From: Acidobacteriota bacterium | GTDB lineage: Bacteria > Acidobacteriota > Vicinamibacteria > Marinacidobacterales > SMYC01 | Assembly: GCA_004356105.1 (NCBI GenBank) | Contig: SMYC01000094.1 | Span: 1-50,666, forward strand | Length of the DNA stretch: 50,666 nucleotides | Reading direction: 5' to 3' | Notes under the pieces: model-generated | Database searches by the model: none | The model's input: the letters and a program-made list of their open reading frames with translations, nothing else | Told to the model about the DNA's origin: nothing | Made by a program: the position numbers and the translations under genes | In this document: piece by piece, positions 34,498 to 43,930 of the stretch | Layout of the letters: each line of letters starts with the position of its first letter | Position numbering within the stretch: position 1 is the stretch's first letter

Positions 34498-36045
34498 TCA
34501 ATAGGAACGGAATCCAACCTTCCGCACATTCCCGTCCGTATCAACCGAATATCCATCGGGCTCACCATCCTCCCAGGTCAGATCGGGCAACAAACCCTCC
34601 AGCACTTGTCGGTGATCCTGGATGATCTTCTTGTTCGCCTTCTTGTATGCCACGTTGTCCCACTCGTTTGGATCGTTATCGTGATCGTAGAGCTCCTCCA
34701 GGTTGATATCAGGATAATAGATGTACCGGTACCGCTTACTTCTCACGCTATGCCCGATGACCGGTTCATCGGTCCAACTGAACTGATAGCTTGTCACTAC
34801 TGGCGGAGTTGTTCTGTTCGGATCCTCGAATTGAGGTACCAGGCTTCTGCCATCCAGGTGTGAAGGCAGATCATATCCAGCCAGGTCAACGAGGGTTGGA
34901 TAGAGATCCATCAAGCTCACCGGCTGGTCGCTTTTCGCTCCAGCGCGGGTCCTCCCGGGAGCTGAAATGATCAGCGGTACTCGCGTCGATCTCTCCCAGA
35001 GCGTAAACTTCTCGATGTTTTCCTTTTCACCCATATGCATGCCGTGATCGGACCACAGAACCAGGATGGTGTTGTGCGTATAGTCCGAGCTCTCAAAGGC
35101 ATCCAACAAACGACCCAGCATGGCGTCGGTAAACGTTATCGACGCGGCGTAGGATTGGACCACTTTCTCCCATTGCTGGTTGTCCACCACCCACTGATGG
35201 ATCCATCGGCGACCATGGTCAAAGGCATCCTCGAGATCATCCTTCTTGATCTCAGGCAGTACGATGTCTTTCAAGGGATACATGTCGAAGTACTTCTGCG
35301 GCACCTCCCAGGGGTCATGCGGTTTCCATAGCCCCACCGCAAGGAAAAAGGGTTGGTCGTGTTCTTGGCTGAGTTGGTAGCGGGCCCAGTCGACGACATG
35401 ATAGTCAGCCATTTTTTCGTCCTGGACCGGCACCGGACCCCAGGTCCACCAGCCGTTTTCTCCACCCGGCCGGGTCGTGTTGTCCACCTCGGGCGGGTAA
35501 ATCACTTCGCTCGGAGCCCGGATCTGGAAGGGGTGGGAGATGTAGGAGCTCGGGTAATAGAAGTCCCAGTTGGCCGGCTCGACCTGGCTGGTGGGTGCCC
35601 ATGGTGGGGCCTGGCTGTGATAGATCTTTCCCGCCCCCAAGGTCTTGTAACCACGGTTTTTGAAAAACTGCTCGAGGGTTTCCACGTCCCTCAGAGCCTC
35701 GAATTCCCGCCACCTGGGTCCGTCTCCCCAGAAGACGTTCTCCGCCCCTGACCTGGCGTGATGGACTCCGCTGAGAATGGCAGCCCTGGCGGGGGCACAG
35801 GCCGGGGCCGGGGTGTGAGCGTTGGTGAAGAACATGGAGGACGCTGCAAGGCGATCCAGGTTGGGGGTATGGATCGTCATTCCCGGATGACCGTTCATGA
35901 ACCCAACCCAGTCGTTCAAGTCGTCCACTGCGATAAATAGGATGTTGGGCTTCGACTCAGTACTTGGGATCTGAGCGTTTCCGTTGTGGGCGCCTACGAG
36001 AACCAGGCCTGCCAGCACGAATAGTTTGAGAATACGGACCGTCAT
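34498..36045 (-). CDS. Type I sulfatase (iduronate-2-sulfatase-like)
   Basis: A 515-residue exported arylsulfatase-fold hydrolase. A signal peptide ('ILKLFVLAGLVLVGAHNGN') precedes the metal-binding 'LFIAVDDLNDWVG'. The formylglycine site is Cys-type CxPxR in 'ACAPARAAILSG', so an FGE or anSME enzyme elsewhere must mature it. Later ligands are in 'VLWSDHGMHMGEKEN'. The overall order and length resemble iduronate-2-sulfatase-like enzymes acting on sulfated glycans, but the substrate is not proven. I chose the ATG at 36045 over an upstream one because it places the signal peptide properly. An NHL-propeller gene precedes it on the same strand. Confidence 0.9.
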   Translation of the reverse strand: MTVRILKLFVLAGLVLVGAHNGNAQIPSTESKPNILFIAVDDLNDWVGFMNGHPGMTIHTPNLDRLAASSMFFTNAHTPAPACAPARAAILSGVHHARSGAENVFWGDGPRWREFEALRDVETLEQFFKNRGYKTLGAGKIYHSQAPPWAPTSQVEPANWDFYYPSSYISHPFQIRAPSEVIYPPEVDNTTRPGGENGWWTWGPVPVQDEKMADYHVVDWARYQLSQEHDQPFFLAVGLWKPHDPWEVPQKYFDMYPLKDIVLPEIKKDDLEDAFDHGRRWIHQWVVDNQQWEKVVQSYAASITFTDAMLGRLLDAFESSDYTHNTILVLWSDHGMHMGEKENIEKFTLWERSTRVPLIISAPGRTRAGAKSDQPVSLMDLYPTLVDLAGYDLPSHLDGRSLVPQFEDPNRTTPPVVTSYQFSWTDEPVIGHSVRSKRYRYIYYPDINLEELYDHDNDPNEWDNVAYKKANKKIIQDHRQVLEGLLPDLTWEDGEPDGYSVDTDGNVRKVGFRSY

Positions 36046-36234
36046 TGTTTGTGTATGAAGATACGCTCGATGAGACGAGAGCAAACGCTAATCTTCACCC
36101 GACAAGACGGCGGAGTCAACGACCGCATCAGAACGCGTTCAGCACTGCCAGCGTGTGCACTTCGGAAGAAAGGGCGGACAAGCTACTGTTCCGTAGGGCC
36201 GGCCACGCCGAGCGGTAGCTCATCCCACGCGCTG

Positions 36235-37332
36235 CTACTTCCTGACCCGGACCCACTGCACCAGGCGCCGGCCCGCAACTTCCCCCACGAGGATGCTGCC
36301 ATCGGGATGCAACCCAATGAACTCCTGATCGACGCCGAGAGGTTGGCCTTGCTCGGTGAATCCGGAGAGCTGAAGCTCGGGAATGAAGGTCTCGATGGCA
36401 CCGGTCGTGGCACTGCCGATCCAGATGCCCCTGTCGTACCCATAGCTCCCGCCGCCCGAGAACTCCGTGTCCAGCACACCGGTCAACGATGTCGTGCCAT
36501 CGACCACATAAATCCTGTCCTGGTCATCAAAGGCGATCGAGCTCGGTCTTCCGAAATGTGTCCACAGCCCGATGAAAGTCCCTTCCTGGTCGAAGATCTG
36601 GATCCGATTGTTGCCCCGGTCGGAGACGAAGAGCCGGCCTCGGGAATCCATTGCGAGGTGATGAGGATCGTTGAACAGACCGCGCTCAGCAGTCGCCGCG
36701 TCCACGCCACCTCCGATCTGCATGATGAACGCACCATCCTCCGAAAATTTGACCAGGCGATTATTGCCACCGCGATGCCCATCCGTGACCCAAATCTCGC
36801 CATTGGGGGCGACCAGCACATGGGAGGGCCCGTTGAAGTGCGTCTCGTCGTCCCCAGGGACGGCCGCTTCGCCCAGGGTCATCAACACCTCTCCCTCCGA
36901 GCTCAACTTGAAGACCTGGTGCCCCCTGCCGAGTTTGAATCCCGCTTCCCCCCGGCGTTCTCCTGTAGGCGATCCCTCGGTCACCCAGAGGTTTCCTTCG
37001 TGGTCCACGAAGAAACCGTGGGGCCACCCGAAGAGCCCTTTGCCAAAGCTTTTTACCAGGTTGCCGTGCAGGTCCAATTTGAGGATCGGGTCTACGTCAA
37101 CCCCAGCGCAGTTGTTCCCGCCACACCTGTCCATCAGCCACATGTGCTGACCATCGGGATCCTGGTATATCCCGGCCACCACCCCCAGATTCCTCCCCTC
37201 CGGGAGTTTTGCCCAGCCGTAGAAGGCGCGATACGGATTGCTGTGTTGGGCGCCTGACTCCGCGGCCACCATCACGGCCAGCGCGGCGAAACTCGCGACG
37301 AGTGTTGATCCGAATCGGCTTGAATATGACAT
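36235..37332 (-). CDS. NHL-repeat beta-propeller protein (peptidylglycine-lyase-like)
   Basis: About 365 residues with a signal peptide ending 'VAAESGAQ' and six NHL-type blades. Clear ones are 'GWPHGFFVDHEGNLWVTEG', 'GPSHVLVAPNGEIWVTDG', 'DPHHLAMDSRGRLFVSDRG' and 'PSSIAFDDQDRIYVVDG'. The pattern resembles peptidyl-alpha-hydroxyglycine amidating-lyase propellers, but many bacterial relatives have no known activity. It is upstream of the sulfatase gene on the same strand (189 bp gap) and could be co-transcribed. Confidence 0.8.
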   Translation of the reverse strand: MSYSSRFGSTLVASFAALAVMVAAESGAQHSNPYRAFYGWAKLPEGRNLGVVAGIYQDPDGQHMWLMDRCGGNNCAGVDVDPILKLDLHGNLVKSFGKGLFGWPHGFFVDHEGNLWVTEGSPTGERRGEAGFKLGRGHQVFKLSSEGEVLMTLGEAAVPGDDETHFNGPSHVLVAPNGEIWVTDGHRGGNNRLVKFSEDGAFIMQIGGGVDAATAERGLFNDPHHLAMDSRGRLFVSDRGNNRIQIFDQEGTFIGLWTHFGRPSSIAFDDQDRIYVVDGTTSLTGVLDTEFSGGGSYGYDRGIWIGSATTGAIETFIPELQLSGFTEQGQPLGVDQEFIGLHPDGSILVGEVAGRRLVQWVRVRK

Positions 37333-37580
37333 AACGACTACCTCTCTGACAGTCTCTTGGCCAACGGGCACAATTGTAAGCTTGGCCCGCGAGTATCGAT
37401 AGGAAAACTCAATGTCGTCGGACCCGCGAGGGAGGTTCCATATGAGGTCAAAAATCTTACGCTTCTACTATAGACTGGCGAAACCGTGCGGATCATGGTG
37501 ATGGCGTGAGGACAAACAGCCGGTGTCGTGTTACCGGCGCAGGCCCAAAGCACATGGATCCTCAATTCTGGAGAATCGTT

Positions 37581-39116
37581 ATGGCAGAAATGACTCGAAA
37601 ATCCTTTCTTCGCCTTGCGGTGGCGGCGACTACCTCGGCTGCTTTCGGCAGGCAGGCGTCAGCCCAGTCTCCTTCCGTCATGGCGCCCCGTTTGAGCGGA
37701 TCAAGAAGCCCTCTATTGATAAGCGGTGCGGACCTGCTGACCATGGATCCGGCGCTACAGGAAATTGAAGGCGGCGATGTCCTGGTTGAAAACGGCAAGA
37801 TAGCGGCCATTGGCAAAGGACTGGCACTGGACGGAGCTGAAGTGATCGACGCTAGAGGCATGATCCTCATGCCGGGCATGTGCGACGGTCATCGTCATGT
37901 GTGGCAGATCATCGATGCAGGACGGTTGGCAAAAACTCGTCCCGCACATTACGCAACCTACCAGAATTGGAAGATGCGTATCATCGTGTCGCTGACACCT
38001 GAAGATCATTACCTTGCCGGTCTGGTGGGCGGCCTGCTGGCGATTGATTCGGGCGTCACTTCAATCATCGATTATGCGCACGGGCAGATCAACGCGGACA
38101 ACGCGCTGGCTGCCGGCCAGGGCGTCAAAGATTCGGGGATCGGCGGATGGTTTGCATTTCAGCTGGGTGTCTCTTCATCGTACAAACCCGGGGATACCGT
38201 CCCTATCGCCGTGGCCACTTCCCAACGGATCGCCAAGACCACAGAGACGCATTGGGCGACCGCGGAAAGGCTTCAGAAAGAAGTATTCTCTGAGAGTTCC
38301 GGGGCCATGCAATTGGGGCTCGCGCCAGCTGCCGGGAACGGAAGCTCGCTAGAGGAAATCAAAGCGGAATGGACCCGGGTCAGGGCGATGGAGGTAAGTC
38401 TGCTCGCAGCCCATCTGCACAAACCGGAACGGCCCGAGGCAAAGGGCTTCATGGGACACCGGGATTCCGGGATTCCCGATCTCCATGAAGCCGGACTCCT
38501 GGGGCCGGACTACCACGTCGCACACGGTAACCGGCTCACAGCCGAAGAGCTCGGCATGCTGCGGGATAGCGGCGGTATGGTTTGCGCGACCGCCATGGGA
38601 GAGTTTCCCTATATGGCATCCGCTCGCCGCGGTCCGTCCGTTCACGCTCGGGCGCGGGCCGCCGGCGTGGCCACCGGCATCGGTATCGACGTAAACCTCG
38701 TATTGACGCAGGACTATTTCGAGCACATACGGGCCGCATTCTGGAGTCATTATCTGGAGCCCGCAGGTGTCGAGCTTGCTGAGAAGTACACGTCCGAGGA
38801 TACGCTCGATTTTGCCACGGCTTTAGGTGCAAGGAGCTTGCGTCTCGGTGATGTGGCCGGAAGCATCACCGTGGGAAAACGGGCCGACCTGGTGTTGCTC
38901 GACACGAACCGCATCGGTTTCGCCATGCAGGGCACCCTCGCCGACCGCGTGGTCAACTTTGCATCGCGGGAGGATGTCGACAGTGTTTGGATCGGCGGCG
39001 AGGCTCGAAAGCGCCACGGCAAGATGATGGGTGTTGATTGGTCAATCCTCAAGTCGCAAATTGAGGCAGCGCAGGCGCGTTTCGGACCAGAAGCCGCCAG
39101 CATTACCTTCACCTGA
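37581..39116 (+). CDS. Exported amidohydrolase family protein
   Basis: About 511 residues. A hydrophobic N-terminus ('FLRLAVAATTSAAFGRQASA') indicates secretion, though only a weak 'RK' replaces the twin arginine. The barrel shows HxH in 'GMCDGHRHVWQII', His in 'LLAAHLHKPER', His in 'YHVAHGNRL' and Asp in 'TGIGIDVNLVL'. The C-terminus has 'VGKRADLVLLDTNRIGF'. The start at 37581 follows GGAG by 7 nt. It is of the same superfamily as the protein at 32668-34206 but clearly divergent. Substrate unknown. Confidence 0.85.
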   Translation: MAEMTRKSFLRLAVAATTSAAFGRQASAQSPSVMAPRLSGSRSPLLISGADLLTMDPALQEIEGGDVLVENGKIAAIGKGLALDGAEVIDARGMILMPGMCDGHRHVWQIIDAGRLAKTRPAHYATYQNWKMRIIVSLTPEDHYLAGLVGGLLAIDSGVTSIIDYAHGQINADNALAAGQGVKDSGIGGWFAFQLGVSSSYKPGDTVPIAVATSQRIAKTTETHWATAERLQKEVFSESSGAMQLGLAPAAGNGSSLEEIKAEWTRVRAMEVSLLAAHLHKPERPEAKGFMGHRDSGIPDLHEAGLLGPDYHVAHGNRLTAEELGMLRDSGGMVCATAMGEFPYMASARRGPSVHARARAAGVATGIGIDVNLVLTQDYFEHIRAAFWSHYLEPAGVELAEKYTSEDTLDFATALGARSLRLGDVAGSITVGKRADLVLLDTNRIGFAMQGTLADRVVNFASREDVDSVWIGGEARKRHGKMMGVDWSILKSQIEAAQARFGPEAASITFT

Positions 39117-39264
39117 TTCCACGCACATAACTATCGCGAGTGCCGTGTCAACACGAGCGCAACCGAGACGCGGTCCCAACGGCCACTTCGGACCCGTCGT
39201 CAGCTAGCCCATCAACTTCGCCGCTCGCTTCGACGACGAAAGCGCGAGTGCTTTCGCGCTTTGC

Positions 39265-41658
39265 CTACACGCCTGCGGCCTTGAGCTGCGCGAGCACGCG
39301 CTCGTCTCGGAAGGGAACCCGGCGAAGACGAACACCCGTCGCATCGTAGATGGCGTTGGCGACGGCCGCAATCAGCGGTTTGCATACCGCTTCGCCCGCT
39401 CCGTAGGGCGGCAGATCGGGCCGATCCGGATTGGGATCTCCGTTGACCAGGACGACGTCGATCGCGGCCGGCGTGTCGGCATGAGTGAGGCTCGGATGAG
39501 AACGCCAATCCACACTCGTGACCCTTTCGGTGTCGAAGCGCACCTCCTCGTGGAGCGCGCGGCTCAGAGAGTGGAGCATCCCGCCCTCGATCGTGCCGCG
39601 CAACGCTTCGGGGTTGATGACCAGGCCGCAGTCGTGCGCGCAGACGAGCCGCTTGACCCAGACGTGACCAGTTTCGCGATTCACCTCCACCTCCGCAATC
39701 TCCGCGACCACTGTCTGGCTGCGGTACGCGTACGCCATTCCACGCCCCGTCAAGATGGTTTCAGCGTCGCGTGGTTTCGGCGAGACGCGCGTGTCCCAGC
39801 CGTAAGCATCCGCGGCCGCGCGAATGACCGCGATCGAGCGCGCTCGTTTGAACCCGCTATCGTCGTCGGTGCTGGCGGTGAGCAACTTTAGTCGAAAGGC
39901 GATCGGATCGGCGTGGGCCGCCGCCGCAAGCTCGTCGATGAACGATTCGGACGCGAAGGTCACCTGAGGTCCGTTCGGATCCCGAAGGTTCCCGGTTCGA
40001 AGCGGTGTTTCCCAGATCGCGGGAAGGCGCACGACCTTTCCCGTCACGCGCCGGTTCGGGATCGCGTACAGGTCCGTGGGTGTGGTCGCCCGGCCGGCAC
40101 TCGGTGTCTCTTTCCTCGTCCCAATGAGTTGCGCAATCAAAACCGTCTCGGCCTCGTTGTACCCGACGTGGTTGTAGTCGACGCTCTGAGCCTTGTAATC
40201 GAACGCAACGACATTTCCCTCGCCGTCCAACCCACCACGTAACGTGAACGTATAGGGAGGACCCTTCGTGTCCCAGGCGGTCTCTTCGTCCCGCATCCAC
40301 TGCACGCGAACCGGCCTGCCGATCTCTTTCGCCAGAAACGCTGCCTCGAATCCGGCATCGTCTGCCGCCGAGCGTCCGTAGGCCTGAGGGCCTTCCATCC
40401 ATACCACGCGCACTTGATCGTTTGGCATCCCGAGAAACTCGGCGACCCCCCGCCGCATGCCGTAGGATTTCATGTCGTTCGAATAGATCGTCATCTGACC
40501 GTCAGACGGGTCGGCCAGGGCATGCGCTGGACCGAAGGCCGTGTGCCCTTGGAAAGGGAAGTCGTACTCGGCCTCGACAACCGTCGCTGCGCTCTCGAGC
40601 GCCGCCTCCGGATCGCCCACCACATCCGGATCCCAGCTCGACATGGGCGTTGCGCTGCGCATATACGCGTACAGCTCGTCGGATGTCGGGAACGGCGCAG
40701 CCGCCGGCTTCTGCCAATCGACTTTGAGTTTTCTGGAGGCGTCAATCGCCTGCTCTTCTCGCTCGCAGACCACTGCCACATAATTGCCTTTGCTGACCAC
40801 TCGGATGAACCCTGGCAGATCCTTGACGGAAGACTCGTCGATGCCGATGAGCTTCGCGCCGACAACCGGCGGCCGGACGTTGCGCGCATGGACCATTCCG
40901 GGAAGCTTGACATCCACCGCCCATGTCAGGGACCCGTCCACCTTGGGTGGAATGTCGTAGCGCTCTAGAGATTGGCCGACGTTCCGGAGCTCTTGCACCG
41001 GCTTGACCGCGGCTGTGCCGGTAGTCTCGTTGACGTTATCCCCCGTCAGCGTGACATGGAACTGCTTCCCATCGATCAGCTCCGCGTAGGTGAGTTTCTT
41101 GGAGGGGTCCGACTTCAGCGTGATCACCGCGTCGCTGACGTTTAGCTGCTCGACATCCTCAACAGGCAGCCCGAACCGCTTGCAGGCCAGCTCCAGCAAG
41201 ACGCGCCTGGCCTCGGCGGCCACCCTTCGCATCGGCCAACCATCTCTCTGTATCGCATCGGAACCGCCGGATCCCCCCTGGTCCGGGGTGACGTCGGTGC
41301 TGCCCATGATGACGCTGGTGTCGTCGTAGGCGATATCCAGCTCGTCGGACATCATCTGACGAAACGCCGTTCCCGTCCCTTGGCCGCAATCTGTCTTACC
41401 GACGAAAAAGGTCGCCGTGTTGTTCTCATGAATCGCGATCCACGTATCGAGCTCCCTGAAGTCGGGCTCGGGATAGGGGCCGGCTGTCGCTTCACCTTGC
41501 GCCACGACACCGAACGGGAGAGCAGGGGAGACGGCCGCCGCGCCGAAGCTCACCACGAAGACACCCGAGGTCTTGAGGAAATCCCTCCGGGAGGTCCCGG
41601 CGCTCCGCTGCTCCAGCGCGTCCTCGATCCTCTTGGGGATATTCGTGAAGGTTGTCAT
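39265..41658 (-). CDS. Xanthine dehydrogenase family molybdopterin-binding large subunit (IorB-like)
   Basis: A 797-residue molybdenum hydroxylase catalytic subunit. A Tat signal ('TSRRDFLKTSGVFVVSFGAA') implies periplasmic location with the cofactor loaded before export. The fold is the aldehyde oxidase / xanthine dehydrogenase type, with 'FVGKTDCGQGTGTAFRQMM' for the molybdopterin site and a C-terminal 'RGTIEGGMLHSLSRALHEE'. The arrangement matches isoquinoline-1-oxidoreductase beta-type proteins, where the enzyme has only a large and a 2Fe-2S subunit. The start overlaps the small-subunit stop by ATGA. No FAD subunit or cytochrome is adjacent. Confidence 0.9.
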   Translation of the reverse strand: MTTFTNIPKRIEDALEQRSAGTSRRDFLKTSGVFVVSFGAAAVSPALPFGVVAQGEATAGPYPEPDFRELDTWIAIHENNTATFFVGKTDCGQGTGTAFRQMMSDELDIAYDDTSVIMGSTDVTPDQGGSGGSDAIQRDGWPMRRVAAEARRVLLELACKRFGLPVEDVEQLNVSDAVITLKSDPSKKLTYAELIDGKQFHVTLTGDNVNETTGTAAVKPVQELRNVGQSLERYDIPPKVDGSLTWAVDVKLPGMVHARNVRPPVVGAKLIGIDESSVKDLPGFIRVVSKGNYVAVVCEREEQAIDASRKLKVDWQKPAAAPFPTSDELYAYMRSATPMSSWDPDVVGDPEAALESAATVVEAEYDFPFQGHTAFGPAHALADPSDGQMTIYSNDMKSYGMRRGVAEFLGMPNDQVRVVWMEGPQAYGRSAADDAGFEAAFLAKEIGRPVRVQWMRDEETAWDTKGPPYTFTLRGGLDGEGNVVAFDYKAQSVDYNHVGYNEAETVLIAQLIGTRKETPSAGRATTPTDLYAIPNRRVTGKVVRLPAIWETPLRTGNLRDPNGPQVTFASESFIDELAAAAHADPIAFRLKLLTASTDDDSGFKRARSIAVIRAAADAYGWDTRVSPKPRDAETILTGRGMAYAYRSQTVVAEIAEVEVNRETGHVWVKRLVCAHDCGLVINPEALRGTIEGGMLHSLSRALHEEVRFDTERVTSVDWRSHPSLTHADTPAAIDVVLVNGDPNPDRPDLPPYGAGEAVCKPLIAAVANAIYDATGVRLRRVPFRDERVLAQLKAAGV

Positions 41659-42155
41659 GAGCCCACCACCTTCCCGCCGGACTTGGCATCAGCCGCCGAC
41701 GATCCTCCCGCGGCACGTTTGACCGCCGCCTGGATCCGATAATAGGTCATACACCGGCACAACGCTCTGGCCATACCCTCACGGATTTCGGCGTCGGTCG
41801 GATTCGGATTTCGGTCCAGAAGCGCCTTGGCCGTCATGATCTGCCCGTTCTGGCAGAAGCCGCATTGTGGAACCTGCTCGTCAATCCAGGCCTGCTGCAC
41901 CGGGTGCAGCGTGCCGTCTTTGGCGAGTCCTTCGAGCGTGGTTATCTCCCCTTTGACTCGCGACGTCGGCGTGACGCACGACCGAGTTGCCACACCGTCG
42001 ATGATCACCGTGCACGCTCCGCACTGGCCGAGTCCGCAACCAAACCGCGGGCCCCGCAAGCCGAGATCGTTTCGCAGGACGTAGAGCAGTCGCGTCGAAG
42101 GGTCGATATCCACGGTATGTGTCGTGCCGTTCACATTCAATGTCACGTTGCTCAT
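41655..42155 (-). CDS. (2Fe-2S)-binding small subunit of the molybdenum hydroxylase (IorA-like)
   Basis: 166 residues with two iron-sulfur clusters. The plant-ferredoxin-type cluster is bound by 'GCGLGQCGACTVIIDG' plus a later Cys ('ATRSCVTP'). The second all-alpha cluster uses 'QCGFCQNGQIMTAKALL' and 'RALCRCMTYYRIQAAV'. It passes electrons from the Mo site of the large subunit to an external acceptor. It has no signal peptide, as expected if carried out with the Tat-tagged large subunit. It is translationally coupled to the large-subunit gene downstream. Confidence 0.92.
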   Translation of the reverse strand: MSNVTLNVNGTTHTVDIDPSTRLLYVLRNDLGLRGPRFGCGLGQCGACTVIIDGVATRSCVTPTSRVKGEITTLEGLAKDGTLHPVQQAWIDEQVPQCGFCQNGQIMTAKALLDRNPNPTDAEIREGMARALCRCMTYYRIQAAVKRAAGGSSAADAKSGGKVVGS

Positions 42156-42604
42156 CGTCCATACTCCTTAGACATCGGTTTGGATCGGTCAAAGCGGGTA
42201 CGATTCTGTTGCCGGTCTGTCCGAGCGCTCGTCGAAGTTCATCGAATCGTATCGCCTAAAGTGGGCGGCTGGCTAGTAACGATCACGCCAACGCGCAATG
42301 ACTGTACCGGATCGGCGCCGGTTCGACAAATCAAGCAGATATGTCTGAGCCGCGGCTACCGAGTCGTTGAATACCTGGCGCGCGACTGAAACAGGTGCGA
42401 ACTTCGACCACGTTCTAACCGCCTGTCCAATCCGCGACCGATCAGTGTCGGAGAGATCTTCTCGCCGGCGCCGAAGCGCCGAGTAAGGGCGTACTGCAAC
42501 CGCGCGTGTCTGCCACAGAGACCAGCGTCCGGTGGAAGCGATGCAGTAAGATCGTCTCTAGCGTCTCGCTGCGGTGAGCGTCGATTGCGTGAAAGGAGGG
42601 AAAT
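42156..42604. other. Intergenic region, nothing recognised
   Basis: About 450 bp between the divergent 2Fe-2S gene and the remnant upstream of the MBL gene. I see no coding frame with family signatures, no tRNA and no clear hairpin terminator. It presumably holds promoters for both directions. Confidence 0.4.
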
Positions 42605-42780
42605 ATGAAGGTGGAAGCCTATTGTCAACAAAGTCAAAGACGCCACGAGCGGCTTCCTGGAAGAGGAGGCGTTGCGGGCCCATCGGGGCGTTCGAGGAGG
42701 CTGGCTACCGAGCCAAGGGGCTGTACGGCCCTCGGCGGTCTGCGCGCCGGCCATCGAGCGCATCATAACCTCCACACGAG
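42605..42780 (+). pseudogene. Frameshifted small gene of unknown family
   Basis: A strong AAAGGAGG site precedes an ATG. Sensible peptide is spread over three frames: 'MKVEA' then 'IVNKVKDATSGFLEEEALRA' (after a 1-nt slip near 42619), then 'AFEEAGYRAKGLYG' (after another near 42680). The pieces join into a plausible helical protein of about 45 residues. It is either a decayed gene or an error-containing stretch. The family is not recognised. Confidence 0.35.
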
Positions 42781-42800
42781 CCGATAACGAGGTCGAACCT

Positions 42801-43874
42801 TTGGGCGTCGAGAACCGATACGGAAGGAACGCATACACGCGCCAACTCGTCGAAAAAAACGGTCCGTACCGTCTGACCAAAACGCCTACCAGTCCGCGGC
42901 TCAACGCATGGAAGCTCCTCGTGTTGATAGTCCTCGTGAACGCGGCGCTGACTCAGGCGCAGGATTTCAAGGTGACCTTGCTTGGCACCGCCTCGCCCGC
43001 ACCTCGGCCTGACCGTTTCGGACCGAGCACGCTGGTGGAGGTAGGACCCGAGAAGTTTTTGTTCGATGTGGGGCGCGGCGTGCCGATACGCCTTTGGCAA
43101 CTTCGAATCCCGCTGGGCAAGATTACCGGCGTTTTCCTGACGCATCTTCATTCCGACCACACTTCGGGTATTCCCGACCTATGGCTCACCGGTTGGCTCC
43201 AGACGCCCTACGGCAGCCGCACGACGCCTTTCAGGATCTGGGGACCGGTCGGCACCACGGACATGATGGCCCACCTGGAGAAGGCCTACCAAGCGGATAT
43301 CCGGATTCGCTTGGTAGACGAGAAGAACCCGCCCGAGGGTATTGCGATCGTTGCCGAGGAGTTCCAGGAGGGCGTGGCGCCTGAACAGGGAAGTGTCGTG
43401 TATGACAAGAACGGCGTGAAAGTCACAGCGTTCACGGTAGATCATGGCGCAGCCATCAAACCAGCGGTGGGGTTCCGCATCGATTATCAGGATCGCTCCG
43501 TGGTGATCTCCGGCGATACCCGCTATGACGAAAATCTGATCAAGCATGCCAAGGGCACGCAGCTGTTGATCTACGAGGTCGCGGCGGCTCGGCCGAAATT
43601 GATTGAGACCTCACCCGCAGTGAAGCGAATTATCGGCCATCACACATCCCCACAGGAGGCCGGCCACGTCTTTTCGGTCGTCGCTCCGAAGCTTGCTGCC
43701 TACACCCACATCGTTCTGCTGAGCAATGCCGACCACCCGGAGCCCACGCTCGACGATTTGGTCAATTACACACGGGAGACCTATGAAGGACCGCTCCAAC
43801 TGGGAGAGGATCTGATGTCGTTTGTCATCGAGCAGGATGGCAGCGTCACCGTTCAAAAATTCGACAAGCAATGA
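42801..43874 (+). CDS. Exported MBL-fold metallo-hydrolase
   Basis: A metallo-beta-lactamase-fold hydrolase of the arylsulfatase / RNase Z-like branch. The metal motif HxHxDH is in 'FLTHLHSDHTSGIPDLW', with later ligands in 'FTVDHGAAIKPAVGFR', 'VVISGDTRY' and a C-terminal 'SNADHPEPTLDD'. A hydrophobic export segment ('WKLLVLIVLVNAALTQAQ') precedes the domain. The start is uncertain: the frame is open far upstream to 42609, TTG 42801 is the nearest plausible codon, and ATG 42672 lies in a region that looks like another gene's remnant. Substrate unknown. Confidence 0.82.
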   Translation: MGVENRYGRNAYTRQLVEKNGPYRLTKTPTSPRLNAWKLLVLIVLVNAALTQAQDFKVTLLGTASPAPRPDRFGPSTLVEVGPEKFLFDVGRGVPIRLWQLRIPLGKITGVFLTHLHSDHTSGIPDLWLTGWLQTPYGSRTTPFRIWGPVGTTDMMAHLEKAYQADIRIRLVDEKNPPEGIAIVAEEFQEGVAPEQGSVVYDKNGVKVTAFTVDHGAAIKPAVGFRIDYQDRSVVISGDTRYDENLIKHAKGTQLLIYEVAAARPKLIETSPAVKRIIGHHTSPQEAGHVFSVVAPKLAAYTHIVLLSNADHPEPTLDDLVNYTRETYEGPLQLGEDLMSFVIEQDGSVTVQKFDKQ

Positions 43875-43930
43875 GAGCTAGCAGCCGAGGACTCGAAGGT
43901 CTGACGGAACCAGCCGTGGGCGACAGGATT

